Shown here: in pieces, positions 34,386-45,928 of the stretch
Layout of the letters: each line of letters opens with the position of its first letter
Position numbering within the stretch: the stretch's first letter is position 1
From: Garcia nutans
Taxonomy: Eukaryota > Streptophyta > Magnoliopsida > Malpighiales > Euphorbiaceae
DNA length: 64,000 nucleotides
Direction of reading: 5' to 3'
NCBI GenBank assembly: GCA_947685225.1
Contig: CANTUV010000053.1
Location: forward strand, 3,147,501 to 3,211,500
Notes under the pieces: generated by a model
The model's database searches: none
What the model saw: the letters and a program-made list of their open reading frames with translations, nothing else
What the model was told of the DNA's origin: nothing
Position numbers and translations under genes: made by a program

Positions 34386-36690
34386 TCAATGAACTTTCCT
34401 TAGCTTTAATGTTGCTTTTCAATTTTACTTTCTTTAATATTTTGGAACTATTGTGTTTTTCAAATTTAAAATTGCTTGAATAAATTACTTTCATCAAAAT
34501 TTTGTTGGTCTTTGTTCATTTTGGTGCTCAACCAATGAGGAATTTAGCTTGATGTTTATAAATTAATATATTTATGCATCATGACTTGAATGACTTTACT
34601 AGGTGAGGGAATTGCTCTATAGCATTGAGTTGTGTATGCTTACTTAGAGAGGGCTCCTGCATAATTACCTTTGTCTAGGTGTCAGTCTTAGAACATGCTT
34701 TGACAAACTTTCGAGGCAAAATTGAACTCTGCTTATTTAAGGGAGAGACGATCTAGGCATTTTTTGGTTAGCCAGCAACTAGTATCCACCCTATTAAATA
34801 TCAATCCCTAGTTGTCCCTTTGAGCCTTCATAAAATTTTAGCTTTCTTTTCTTTGGCATATAACCCCAATAACCTACCCTGAGCTGTTGTAATACTTTTG
34901 ACAAGTCTTATGATCACTAAGATGAAGAGGCAAAAAGATTAAAGAAAGAAATGAATACCATGAAGATAGTTGAAGTTCTCAAGACCATAAGGGTAGTTGA
35001 TGTTTTTAAGACCATAAGGGTATTTGAAGTTTTTCTAATATCTCCAATATATCAAGACAACATCAGAGTAACAAATGATTTATCCCTGTTAAAGGAGATT
35101 TATGTTACTCCACTCATCCATTATTGGAAGCCCAAGTTGGTACCAACAAGATAACTCTTTTAGAGCTAGAACCAAAAAAAAAAAGAAGAAGAATAAAGAG
35201 AGAAGAAAAGAAAACAAAAAAGACAAAAGAAAAGAAAATGAAAAAAAAAGAGAAAAAAAAAGAAAACCCAAAATGGTTCAAAAAGCCAACTAAGTTCTCT
35301 TTTACCTAAGACAACAAAAGGCTTCCATTTGGTTTATAAGGATGTTTTGACTTGAATTGATCCAGCCCAACTAAAGATTTGATCAAAATCAAAGAAAAAG
35401 GAGAAAGACCATTCAGTTCTTGAAATTTCTGTACTTGACAGTCCTACGAGGAAGAAGAACAAAAATGATAAAATGCTCAAAGAAAAGGAGGAGTAAGAAA
35501 AATAAAAGGAAAGAAAAGGGAAAAGAAGAAAGGAAACAAATTTGAGAACCAAACTTTTTGCAAAGGCAAAAACTGTCCTAATCAAGATCCGGATTAATGC
35601 CAAGAAGATAGAAGGAATTTGGAGTCTAGAAAGATTGCTCCAAACTGTCTAAAGTTCCAACAAGAAATTTGTAGTGTGAAGGTTTGTCTATTGTGTCACA
35701 CCAGCTCCAATCTCAAAATGGCCTTCATTTAAACCATGTCCCTCATAGACCCCATTTCAAGCCTATCAAAGACCTCTTGATCTCTCTTGGTAGGTAGAGT
35801 CAATTAGTGGAGATAGTTTGGGTAAGTATGCATATGAGATTGACAATATTTAAACTCAAATGAGACTTTTGGCCAAGTAATGTGTATGTGCCTATCTGAA
35901 GTGCAACAAGTCTACTTAAATAGAAATAATTCCCGAGTTTAGTATGGCAACTAAGGTTGTCATGTTATAGATATGTTAATTTGGAAAAATCAAGTCCTGA
36001 GGTGCATTGACATTAATTTGGCAAAGCCAACATTTGATTTCAAAATCAAAATTCAAAAAAATAAAAAAAATGTTTTATCATACAAAGCCTTCATGCTAAG
36101 GGGAGTATGTTGAACTGTCGAGTCTCAAAAGGACACATTGGGCAAAGGAAATGATTATTGGCAAGGTCATGAAGAAGCTATCAACTGACATGCTGAGGCA
36201 TAGTTTGAAATAGATGAATCCCTGACTCTGCTGCTTGGAGTCTCCACCACTGGTGTTTTCAACATCTTGAAGATAAAAGCCACAAATACAAAGCTTTTGA
36301 TCATTCCAATGCAAGACTTGAACGAGCATCGAAAAGGAGTCAACAAGAATACTTCTGCTGATCACCTCAGTCTGTGAGTCAATGAAACCGCTGTGAGTAT
36401 TATCATGCATACATGAGCATATCACGTCACACTTTCTTGTCTTGTATTGTCTATTCTATATCAAAGTGAACAGCAAACACTCTGTGAAGTAAAGAATCAA
36501 AAGAAGATGTCAAATCTGGGGGGAATGGAAAGCCCATTGCTTGAGAAAGCTCCAGTAATTTTGCAAAGAGAAGAAATGCGTGCTTATGCAAAGAACTAGA
36601 CAAGAAAAACATCAATCAAAGCTTGCATGAAAGAAAAAATCATTGGGGGGCAAGGAGAGGATATAAGGTACAATTAAAAATAGCTAAATT
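34386..36690 (+). other. Conserved non-coding interior of copy B in place of pol
   Basis: Collinear with 20671-22960 of copy A. It has a purine-only-like tract at 35170-35275 (A/G with few interruptions) and short repeats of AAGACCATAAGGGT (34975-35030). Low-complexity ORFs here have no conserved frame between copies. Confidence 0.7.
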
Positions 36691-36784
36691 TTTGCAAAAA
36701 GGAAGAACAAAAGAATGGAACATTATAACTCTCAAAAGAATGAAGATGCAAAAGAAAAAAGATCAGTCCAGCTAAAAGAGCTGA

Positions 36785-36915
36785 AGTCAGGGAGAAGACC
36801 TAATTTAAAGGATGAAGATCCATTTTTCAAGGGTAAAGACCCAATGTCAAAAGATGAAGATTCATTTTCAAGGATGAAGACCCGATCTGAAAGGATGAAG
36901 ATCCATTTTTAGGGT
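36785..36915 (+). repeat. GGATGAAGATCC / GGGTAAAGACCC units, copy B
   Basis: Alternating GGATGAAGATCC-type and GGGTAAAGACCC-type inverted repeats, homologous to 14740-15170. A second copy is at 38295-38430 because the whole module is duplicated. Confidence 0.65.
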
Positions 36916-36984
36916 GAAAAATCACAATGCATAGAATAACAGGAGCAGTCAGATTTCTCAAATGATAAAAGGTCAGTCAAACTC

Positions 36985-37800
36985 AATCTCAGGTCCAAGC
37001 ACCCAAATTCAATTCAATCTCAGGTCCAAGCACCCAATTCCAATTCAATATCGGGTCTAAGCACCCAAATTCAATTCAGTCTTGAGTCCAAGTACCCATT
37101 CTCTGGTCCAAGCATCCATTCTCAGGTCCAAATACCCAAATCAAATAAATTTTGGGTCCAAGTACCCAAATCAAATCAATCTCGGGTCCAAGCACCCATT
37201 CTCAGGTCCAAGTACCCAAATCAAATCATTTTCAGGTCCAAGTACCCAAATCAAATTCAATCCAATCTTGGGTCCAAGTACCCAATCTCGGGTCCAAGTA
37301 CCCAAATCAAATCAATCTCGGCTCCAAGTACCCAATCCTGGGTCCAAGTACCCAAATTCAATCCAATCTTGGGTCCAAGTACCCAAATCAAATTCACCCA
37401 ATCTCAGGTCCAAGCACCTAATCTCGGGTCTAAGTACCCAAATGAATTCAAGCTTGGGTCCAAGTACCCAATATCAAGTCCAAGTACCCAAATCAAATTC
37501 AATCCAATCTTGGGTCCAAATACCCAATCTTGGGTCTAAGTACCCAATCTCGGGTCCAAGTACCCAATCTCGGGTCCAAGTACCTAAATCAAATCAATTT
37601 CGGGTCCAAGTACCCAATCCTAGGTCCAAGTACCCAAATCCAATCAATCTCGGTTCCAAGTACCCAAATCAAATCTAATCTCGGGTCCAAGTACCCAAAT
37701 ATAATTCAATCTGGGTTCCAAGTACCCAATCCTGGGTCCAAGTATCCAAATTCAATCCATTCTCTGGTCCAAGTACCCAAATCAAGTTCAGTCTCGGGTC
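36985..37800 (+). repeat. Tandem array 1 of copy B (GGGTCCAAGTACCC units)
   Basis: About 30 units of CTCGGGTCCAAGTACCCAAA type with variable spacers. Long open frames in it (e.g. 37082-37678) translate to repetitive GPSTQ / GSKYP peptides created by the array. Confidence 0.93.
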
Positions 37801-38480
37801 TAATGCAAGACTTGAACGAGCATCAAAAAGGAGTCAACGAGAATACTTCTGCTGATCACCTCGGTCTATGAGTCAATGAAACAGCTGTGAGTATTATCAT
37901 GCATATCATGCATACATGAGCATATCACGTCACACATTCTTATATTGTATTGTCTATTCTATATCAAAGTGAACAGCAAACACTCTGTGAAGTAAAGAAT
38001 CAAAAGAAGATGTCAAATCAGGGGGGCATGGAAAGCCCATTGCTTGAGAAAGCTCTAGTAATTTTGCAAAGAGAAGAAATGCGTGCTTATGCAAAGAACT
38101 AGACAAGAAAAACATCAATCAAAGCTTGCATGAAAGAAAAAATCATTTGGGGGGGGGGGCAAGGAGATGATATAAGGTGCAATTAAAAATAGCTAAATTT
38201 TTGCAAAAAGGAAGAACAAAAGAATGGAACATTAGAACTCTCAAAAGAATGAAGATGCAAAAGACAAAAGATCGGTTCAGCTAAAAGAGCTGAAGTCAAG
38301 GAGAAGACCCAATTTAAAAGATGAAGATCCATTTTTCAAGGGTAAAGACCCGATGTCAAAAGATGAAGATTCATTTTCAAGGATGAAGACCCGATCTCAA
38401 AGGATGAAGATCCATTTTGAGGGTGAAAAACCACAATGCATAGAATAACCAGAGCAGTCATATTTCTCAAATGATAAAAG
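37801..38480 (+). repeat. Duplicate of the 36311-36985 segment
   Basis: Begins TAATGCAAGACTTGAACGAG and follows 36311-36985 base by base with scattered differences, including the GGATGAAGATCC units. An 11-base G run lies at about 38149-38159. It links array 1 to array 2, so the 3' module of copy B is present twice in tandem. Confidence 0.88.
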
Positions 38481-38485
38481 GTCAT

Positions 38486-39525
38486 TCAAACTCAATCTCG
38501 GGTCCAAGCACCCAAATTCAATTCAATCTTGGGTCCAAGCACCCAAATTCAATTCAATCTCGGGTCCAAGTATCCAATTCCAATTCAATATCGGGTCCAA
38601 GCACCCAAATTCAATTCAGTCTCAGGTCCAAGCATCCATTCTTGGGTCCAAATACCCAAATCAAATAAATTTTGGGGCCAAGTACCCAAATCAAATCAAT
38701 CTCGGGTCCAAGCACCCATTCTCAGGTCCAAGTACCCAAATCAAATCAATTTCGGGTCAAAGTACCCAAATCAAATTCAATCCAATCTTGGGTCCAAGTA
38801 CCCAATATCGGGTCCAAGTACCCAATCTCAGGTTCAAGTTCCCAAATCAAATCAATCTCGGGTCCAAGTACCCAATCCTAGGTCCAAGTACCCAAATTCA
38901 ATCCAATCTTGGGTCCAAATACCCAAATCAAATTCAATCCAATCTCGGGTCCAATCACTGAATCTCGGGTCTAAGTACCCAAATCAATTCAATCTCGGGT
39001 CCAAGTACCCAATCTCGGGTCCAAGTACCCAAATCAATTCAAGCTCAGGTCCAAGTGCCCAATCTCGGGTCCAAGTACCCAAATCAAATTCAATCCAATC
39101 TTGGGTCCAAGTACCCAATCTCGGGTCCAAGTACCCAAATCAAATCCAATCTCGGGTCCAAGTACCCAATCTCGGGTCCAAGTACCCAAATCAAATCAAT
39201 TTCAGGTCCAAGTAGCCAAATCAAATCTAATCTCGGGTCCAAGTACCCAAATCAAATTCAATCTGGGGTCCAAGTACCCAAATTCAATCCATTCTCGGGC
39301 CTAAGTACCCAAATTCAATCAATCTCGGATCCAAGTACCCAAATCAAATCAATTTAGGGTCCAAGTAGCCAAATCAAATCTAATCTCGGGTCCAAGTACC
39401 CAAATCAAATTCAATCTGGGGTCCAAGTACCCAAATTCAATCCAATCTCGGGCCCAAGTACCCAAATCAAATCCAATCTCGGGTCCAAGTACCCAAATCA
39501 GGTTCAGTCTCCGGTCTAAGTACAA
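38486..39525 (+). repeat. Tandem array 2 of copy B (GGGTCCAAGTACCC units)
   Basis: About 40 further units of the same type as 36985-37800. It ends at the pre-PPT block (39540-39600). Confidence 0.93.
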
Positions 39526-39610
39526 AAAAAAAACAATTTTAAATAACCATCTAAAAAATTAAGTCTTATTGCTTTTCACTCTCTTTTACTAAAGTTTCAG
39601 ATCGTTCAAG

Positions 39611-39621
39611 CGGGGGCAAAC
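39611..39621 (+). other. Polypurine tract of copy B
   Basis: CGGGGGCAAAC directly before the LTR start, preceded by the family's TCTTATTGCTTTTCACTCTC block. Confidence 0.7.
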
Positions 39622-41246
39622 TATAGACCCTTAATTTTTGACCTAGTCCGGTCCAATATATTTTAATTAGTCCAAAATAATTTTTGTGTTGTCCAATATA
39701 TTTTAGTTAGTCCAAAATAATTTTTATGGTATCTTGATTAATTTTAATATTTATTTTAGTAAAAAATGGTGAAATGAATAAAATTCAAAAATAATAAAAA
39801 ATAAAAAATAACAAAAAAAAATCGGCGACGAAAAAATCATCGCCGAAAGTCAACGCAGGCCCGCAGGAATTTCCTATGGGCAAAATGGTCTGCGGGCCCA
39901 TTCCGCCCGTGCTGTAGCAGCTCTTTTCGCCAGCGCAGTTTTTTTTCGCTAGCAAAATTTTTCCGACGCAAATTTTTTGAAACCCAATGCAATTAGGTTT
40001 CGGTTTCCTTTTCTTATTGAATATTGTATGCCGTGAATAATTAGAATTACCCATAGAATTCTTCTATAAATATGGACTAAATAACACAAAAAATGAGAGG
40101 AAATAAGGAAGAAAATTGGACAGAAACTTGAAGAAAAGTGGAAACCAAATCTTTGAAGGAAAACCTTGAACGAAGCTGATTTTTTGAGAGAGCCGAAAAA
40201 AAATTCAAGAAATTCAAAGGCAAAAAGGCTTGTCTTTTACCTTGTTCATCTAAGAAGCAATTTTTGGTGAAACCTACAAAATAAGGTTTGAATTCTTAAT
40301 TTCTTTTTTTTTTGTCATAGTAGCTTAAATTATCAAATTGTGTCTTTTAATTCAAGAACCTAATAACCTCAATCACTTTTTCTAAAGTTTCAAAACCTTA
40401 ATTCGTTGCTTTGTTTTCCAAAAAGTTTAAAGTTGTTATTTTTATTTCTTTAAAACCCTAAAACCTTAATTTGCTTTCCAAATTTTCAAAAGCCAAAATT
40501 GAGTTCTGTTTATTTCCAAAAGCTCCAAAATTGTCTTTTTTGCTTTATAAACTTTAAATCGTTTGTTTACTTTTATAAAGCTTCATAAAATTATCAATTA
40601 TTTTTTTCCAAATCCTAAAATAAAATTCATTACCCTAAACCCTAAAATAAAAAATTCTAAAACCCTAATTCAACTCCAAAACCTAAAATAGGGAACCCTA
40701 ACCTCCTTAAAACCTTAAACCTTAATTTTTTCTAAACCCTAATCCTTTAAAACTTTAAAAAACCATATAAACAAAAATATTTAATTTTACACAGTAAGCT
40801 TGAAACCATAATTCAATGAATAGCCATAAACCACAAATAAAAAATGTTTTAAAGTGTCCAAACCCTAGTTTCATGATTTCAGCATTCAAATATTAATTTA
40901 GTTAATCAAAGAGCTTTATCAACCTTTTAAAACATAAAACCTTAATCTATTTTAATTTCTTAAAAAACTCACAGTAGCTATAATTTAGATTTTTATTTGC
41001 CTTATTCAATTCTATATTTGATTATTCTTTGATTTATTTTATATGCCTTAATTTATTTAAGTTCAATGCTTGGTTTATTTTATTTATCATGGATGGATGT
41101 TTACTTTCTATTGATATTTAATACCTTTGATGAATGATTTATATATTTTGAATAGTTATTTACTTTTATGAATTTATTTAGGTTTCCAAATGTTGTAAGA
41201 GGTATGTTTCCACTTGGTGGGTACCTCATTAATTAAATATCATGTT
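39622..41246 (+). mobile_element. 3' LTR of copy B, truncated at its 3' end
   Basis: Starts TATAGACCCTTAATTTTTGA (TG changed to TA) and is collinear with 29667-31270. TATA box at 40065-40072. It stops at TATCATG (41240-41246), where sequence of inverted origin begins. Confidence 0.82.
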
Positions 41247-41355
41247 TCTAAGAACCATTCGCACTGTTTAGGCTTTTCTATTTTACTTTTTGTTGTCGCC
41301 ACTGTGAGCAGGGATTTTTGCCTCCACTCCCGGTAGAATGGTTCTTAGAAACATG
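41242..41355. other. Scrambled inverted junction between two Tat LTRs
   Basis: A 20-base arm CATGTTTCTAAGAACCATTC is matched by its exact reverse complement about 75 bases later (41335-41355). Between them lie, in minus orientation, an LTR piece (GCACTGTTTAGGC) and an LTR-end/PBS piece (TTGTCGCCACTGTGAGCAGG). It joins the plus-strand LTR of B to the minus-strand LTR of C. Confidence 0.75.
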
Positions 41356-43168
41356 CCATTTACATAGGTTCTAAAATAGAAAAGCAAATTAAATTACATG
41401 ATATTTAACTAATGAGGTACCCACCAAGTGGAAACATACCTCTTACAACATTTGGAAATCTAAATAAATTGATAAAAGTAAATAATCATTCATCATAAAT
41501 AAATCAGTCATCAAAGGTATCAATAGAAAGTAAACATCCATCCATGATAAGCTAAATAAACCAAGCATTGAACTTAAATAAATTAAAGCATGTAAAATAA
41601 ATCAAAGTATAATCAAATATGGAATTGAATAAGGCAAATAAAAACTCAAATTATAGCTACTGTTTTCATTTAGGATCCTTATTTCATGTGTTTAGGGCTT
41701 TGGTATTTATAGAATTAGGCTATTGTGACTTTTTAAGGAATTAAAATAGATTGAAGTTTTATGTTTTAAAAGGTTGGTAAAGTTCTTTGATTAATCAAAT
41801 TAGGGTTTGTGATGTAAAATCATGAAACTAAGGTTTCAGACACTTTAAAATACTTTTGATTTGTGGTTTTAAATTAAGATTTCAAGCTTACTGTGTAAAA
41901 TTAAAATATTTGTGTTTATATGATTTTTAAGGTTTTAAAGGATTAGGGTTTATAAAAAATTAGGGTTTAAGGCTTTAAAGGGCTAGGGTTTTACTATTGG
42001 AGTTGAGTTAGGGTTTAGTGTTTTAAAATTAGGGTTTCGGTGGATGCATGAAGCTTTTAGGGTTTGAAAATCAATTTGATACTTTTATGAGGTTTTATGA
42101 AAATAAACAAACGATTTAAAGTTTATAAAAGCAAAAAAGAAGTTTTTAAAACTTTTGGAAAGAAACAGAATATAATTTAAGGGTTTTGATAATTTGGAAA
42201 GTAAATTAGGGTTTTGGGGTTTTGAAGAAACTAAATTAATAACTTTAAATTCTTTGGAAAATAAAGCAATGAATTAGTGTTTTTAACTTTAGAAAAGCTA
42301 AATTAAAGTTTCTGGGATTTTTGAATTAAAAGAAAGAATGAGATGTTTAGCTACTGAAAAAATAAAAGGAATCAAGAATTCAAACCTTCTTTCGTGGGGT
42401 TACACCAAAATTGATTCTTGGATGAACCTGGTCAAAGACAAGCTTTTCTTGCCTTTGAATCACTTGAATTGCTTATTTTCTCCCTCCAAAATCCGATCCA
42501 GTTTACTGCCAGAAGGAATTTTTAAAGTTTCCAAGTTTTCCTACTCACTCTCGGTCATCAATTTCTCCTCCTTTCTACCTCGCTTTTTGTGTTGTAATTA
42601 TACTTATTTATAGGAGTTTTTTATGGTATTTTCCTAGTTGCTCATGGCATACATTATTTATTAAGAAAAGAAAATCGAAACCTAAATGCATTAGGTTTCG
42701 GAAAATTTACGTCGAAAAAATTTTACTGGAAAAAAAAACTGCTGCGAAAAAATCGCGTTGGTGCAAAAAATTGCCGCAGGAAAAATTACGCTGGCGAAAA
42801 AGCTGCCGTAGCTGCAGGCAAAACAGGCCTGCGGGCCATTTCTCCTGCAGGAAATTCCTGCGGGCAAAATGGCCTAGGCCATTTTTCTCGCAGGTTTTTC
42901 CTGCGTGTGAAATGGCCAAGCCATTTCACCCGCAGATCCGCAGTAAAATCCTGCGGGCGAAATGGCTTTCGGCTAATCCGACTTTTTTTTTCATTTCTAT
43001 TTTTTTATCTCTTTATTTATTTACTTATTTATTATTATTTTTGTTTATTATTTTTGAAGCAAATATTACTTACTTAAAATAACAAAAATTATTTTTTGGA
43101 CTAAAAAATATATTGGACAACACAAAAATTATTTTGGACCGGACTGGGTAAAAAATTAAGGGTCTACA
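41356..43168 (-). mobile_element. 3' LTR of copy C, truncated at its 3' end
   Basis: On the minus strand starts TGTAGACCCTTAATTTTTTA at 43168. It carries the U3 inverted repeats (42676-42970), the TATA box at 42612-42605 and the AAACCCTAA zone (about 41930-42030), and breaks off at the junction near 41355. It is noticeably diverged from the B copies, so it is a related subfamily. Confidence 0.78.
42676..42975. repeat. GC-rich inverted-repeat cluster in U3 of copy C
   Basis: Successive stems built on GCCATTTC...CCTGCAGG and partners: about 42835-42868, 42870-42916 (GGCCATTT...AAATGGCC) and 42914-42968 (AGCCATTTC...GAAATGGCT). Equivalent but fewer stems occur at 29880-29940, 39850-39900 and 48850-48930. 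Confidence 0.75.
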
Positions 43169-45070
43169 CTTTCCCTTATTAGTTTCTACCTCCTTAGGTG
43201 GTGGCCTTGCATAAGGCTTACCAGATCTAGTGTTCATTACTTCATCTTCTTCGGGCTCGGACCAAGTTCACTCCTCCTTCTTGGATACAATATCATCATC
43301 ACTATCACTTGAATCCCAAAACCCATTGACAACACAAATTGCTACTTCTCCACCCATCATAGCTTGTTCAATTTTGACAAATTCCTCTTCTTCTTTGGTT
43401 GTTTCTCCACCCACAACTTGAAAAGAAGACATGACAAAGTCCTCATGCAAACCTCCTCCAATCATGAAGGTTGCCAGTGGTGGTACCCTATTGAATTTTG
43501 GCAATAGGTTGTGTTTGGTGTTTGGCTTATTGGGTTTGGGTAGCTTCCCATTATCAATTAGATTTTGGATCTCATATCTCAACCCCACACATCTATCCGT
43601 GTCATGCCCTTGCATTTGGTGAAATTGACAAAATGCTTTGGTGTCAAAATTAGGTGGGAGAGGGTTAGGCAAAGGACGAGGATTTAAGGGTTGTAGCAAT
43701 CCCTTTCTTTGAAGCTTATTGAGAACCAAGAAATTAGTTTTCCTAATTCTGAAAATTGTCTCCTCGTTCCTTGGTTAGTAGCATTAACACCGACGGCCTT
43801 TTGCATGCTTTGGCTACCAGATTGATAGCTCCCTATCTCGTTCCTTTTTGTTGCAAAGCGGCTTTTCTCCCTTTCCCATTCTTCAATTTGCAAACCAGCT
43901 TGAAGAAGGTCTTTGAAATCGCGGATGAGTGTATGAGACATCCTCTCACAAAGACTAGGCAACACCCCTCTCACAATCATCCTTATTTGATCATATTCAT
44001 CGGGCCTCTTCTTGAGTAAAGCTACCTTGTTTCTCCATCTCTTGACATAATCTACAAAATTCTCATTCGGCCTTTGCCTAATGGACTCCACTTCCATTAA
44101 GGTAACTTCTAGCTCAATATTATATCCATACTATTGGATGAAAGCTTTGTAAAGTAGATACCAACTCTTTTGTGTTCCATCATCTAAGGTATTGAACCAG
44201 TTTTGGACAACAGGGTCCAATGAGAGCATAAAGTACCTTAGGGTTTGAGCCTTAGTAGCTCGGGCAGACTGCATGGCAGTGATATACTGCTTCACGTGGA
44301 GATGAGGATTTTTGGTGCCATTGTACTTTGCAAAGGATGACATCTTGAACTTTTACGAGACTTCTTCATCTTGTTCAAATCATTTATCGATCTCAGACAT
44401 CTCTTCGGTTTTCAGCTTCTTCTCAAATTTCTTTTCTAAATCAGCAATCATCTTTTCAATATCGGATGTCTCGGTCTTTTCAATAGTTAATCTTTCAACA
44501 ATCTTTGGTTCCTTTTTCTTTTCTTGAACATCTTGGTAGTATTGAGCCCAATCATCATCATCATCAATGATCACCTTTTCATCATCAAAAACCACTTCAC
44601 CAACTTTAGTCTTCCCTTTGTCCCCTAGTTTCTTAGTGCTAGCAGATGCCTCGGCATGATTCTCTAAGATTGCAATCAATTAGTTCTTCATGGTCTCAGC
44701 TAGGGCCTCTTTTATTTCTTCCATCTTGGCATTGAGGGCCTCATCCACCATCCTTTGAATTTGTTCAGGCTCCATTGTTTTTGGTGACCAAGTGATTGAG
44801 TCATTGCTAGATACTTCATCTCCAGCGTAGGTCGGATTGTTGTAAGCTTTTGAACTGTCGTAATCTAGGGTTGTGAGCCAGAGAGGATCAATGATATGAG
44901 ATGCAAATGTATGCATGTATGCAAGAAAAATCAATGAAGAAAGATAATTAGGACGTTCCTTCCAACCTTATAACATCCACACATGAATGGCGAGTCTCTT
45001 TTCCTTGGTATATGGTTAACAAAATACCAACATAGGGCATCTTGTTTTCGAATAATTCCCTCGGACGTTT
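43169..45070 (-). pseudogene. Tat-lineage gag, copy C, fused directly to the 3' LTR
   Basis: Minus-strand gag with the same blocks as A and B: charged region (44679-44380), gag core (44350-43800; SFAKYNGTKNPHLHVKQYI) and a Pro-rich part with knuckle-like FCQFHQMQGHDTDRC (about 43640-43600). Its C-terminus differs from A and B and continues past a TGA near 43266 to a Glu-rich stretch and NTRSGKPYARPPP (43225-43185), which resembles the region just before protease in autonomous Tat elements. The LTR begins immediately afterwards, so all of pol is missing. Stops (e.g. 44682, 44099) and a frame break near 44345 disable it. Confidence 0.82.
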
Positions 45071-45910
45071 CAACCAATTTTCAAAAATTGAAATCAGTTC
45101 ATAATAATTCCCATTAATTATGTTTTAATCCATTTATCCAACTAAAGTAGCCTTTATGCTATATTGGATTAAAACTAAATTAAGAGGTTTATTATAGATA
45201 GATTTCTCACTTGAAAATGATTCATGCCAAAAACAAGCCCATGGTTGATTTATTCTTAGTATAAACTAGGCCCACAATTGATTTTTGGTATTTCATAATT
45301 GACCTCAATATTTTGCAAGCTCTTTGTAAGAAAAGATTGGGTGAAAATAATCTTGTTTCTAAGCCCATGAAAAGATTTTAGAAAAATAGATTTCGGGCTT
45401 AGTATTTGGGCCATGAGATTAAGATATGTTTTTAGAAAAGTTTTCTATCCAAAGACCATCTTAAAAAATTTTGGAAATAGCTTTGGTCTTTTGGATTTTC
45501 TAAAGAAAAATTTATTTTAAGCTTACAATGTACTTAGGTCATATTAGAAAGAGAACAAACCAAATAAGCCATGATTTAAGCCAAGATAAATTAACCATAG
45601 TCAAACAACATGCATTTGGGGTAAAACCTAAGGAAAGTAACTAGGCTAATTACATGAGCTTTAGTCTTTGGGTAAAAAGGGTTAGGTTCCCATAACAAGT
45701 ATATACCAAATGGTATGAGGCTATGAGTGGTTATGCTATGCTCAATCTCCATACCTAAAGTCAAAGTATGGTATCCCTTACATAACACAACACGAGTAAC
45801 ACGGGTGTCCTAACTCACGCACACAATGCAATCTAATATTATGCAATGGATAATATCATTATAAGAAAGAATAGAATAATATAAAGACCAATGGAATCAA
45901 CTTCTCTTAT
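45071..45910 (-). other. Non-coding leader of copy C
   Basis: Reverse complement of the A and B leaders (18170-19024, 31829-32692). No coding sequence recognised. Confidence 0.55.
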
Positions 45911-45927
45911 CCCCAGTGGAGTTGCCA
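45911..45927 (-). other. Primer binding site, copy C
   Basis: The minus strand reads TGGCAACTCCACTGGGG one base after the LTR end GCTCACA. Confidence 0.7.
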
Positions 45928-45928
45928 C

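Noticed and set aside
35102..35309. Lys/Glu-rich frames on the plus strand and Phe/Ser-rich frames on the minus strand
   Set aside because: Translations of the purine tract; low complexity only.
37082..37678. 198-codon open frame of GPSTQ/GSKYP repeats (also 38529-39215)
   Set aside because: Produced by the GGGTCCAAGTACCC tandem array. The frame changes with unit spacing and no domain is present.
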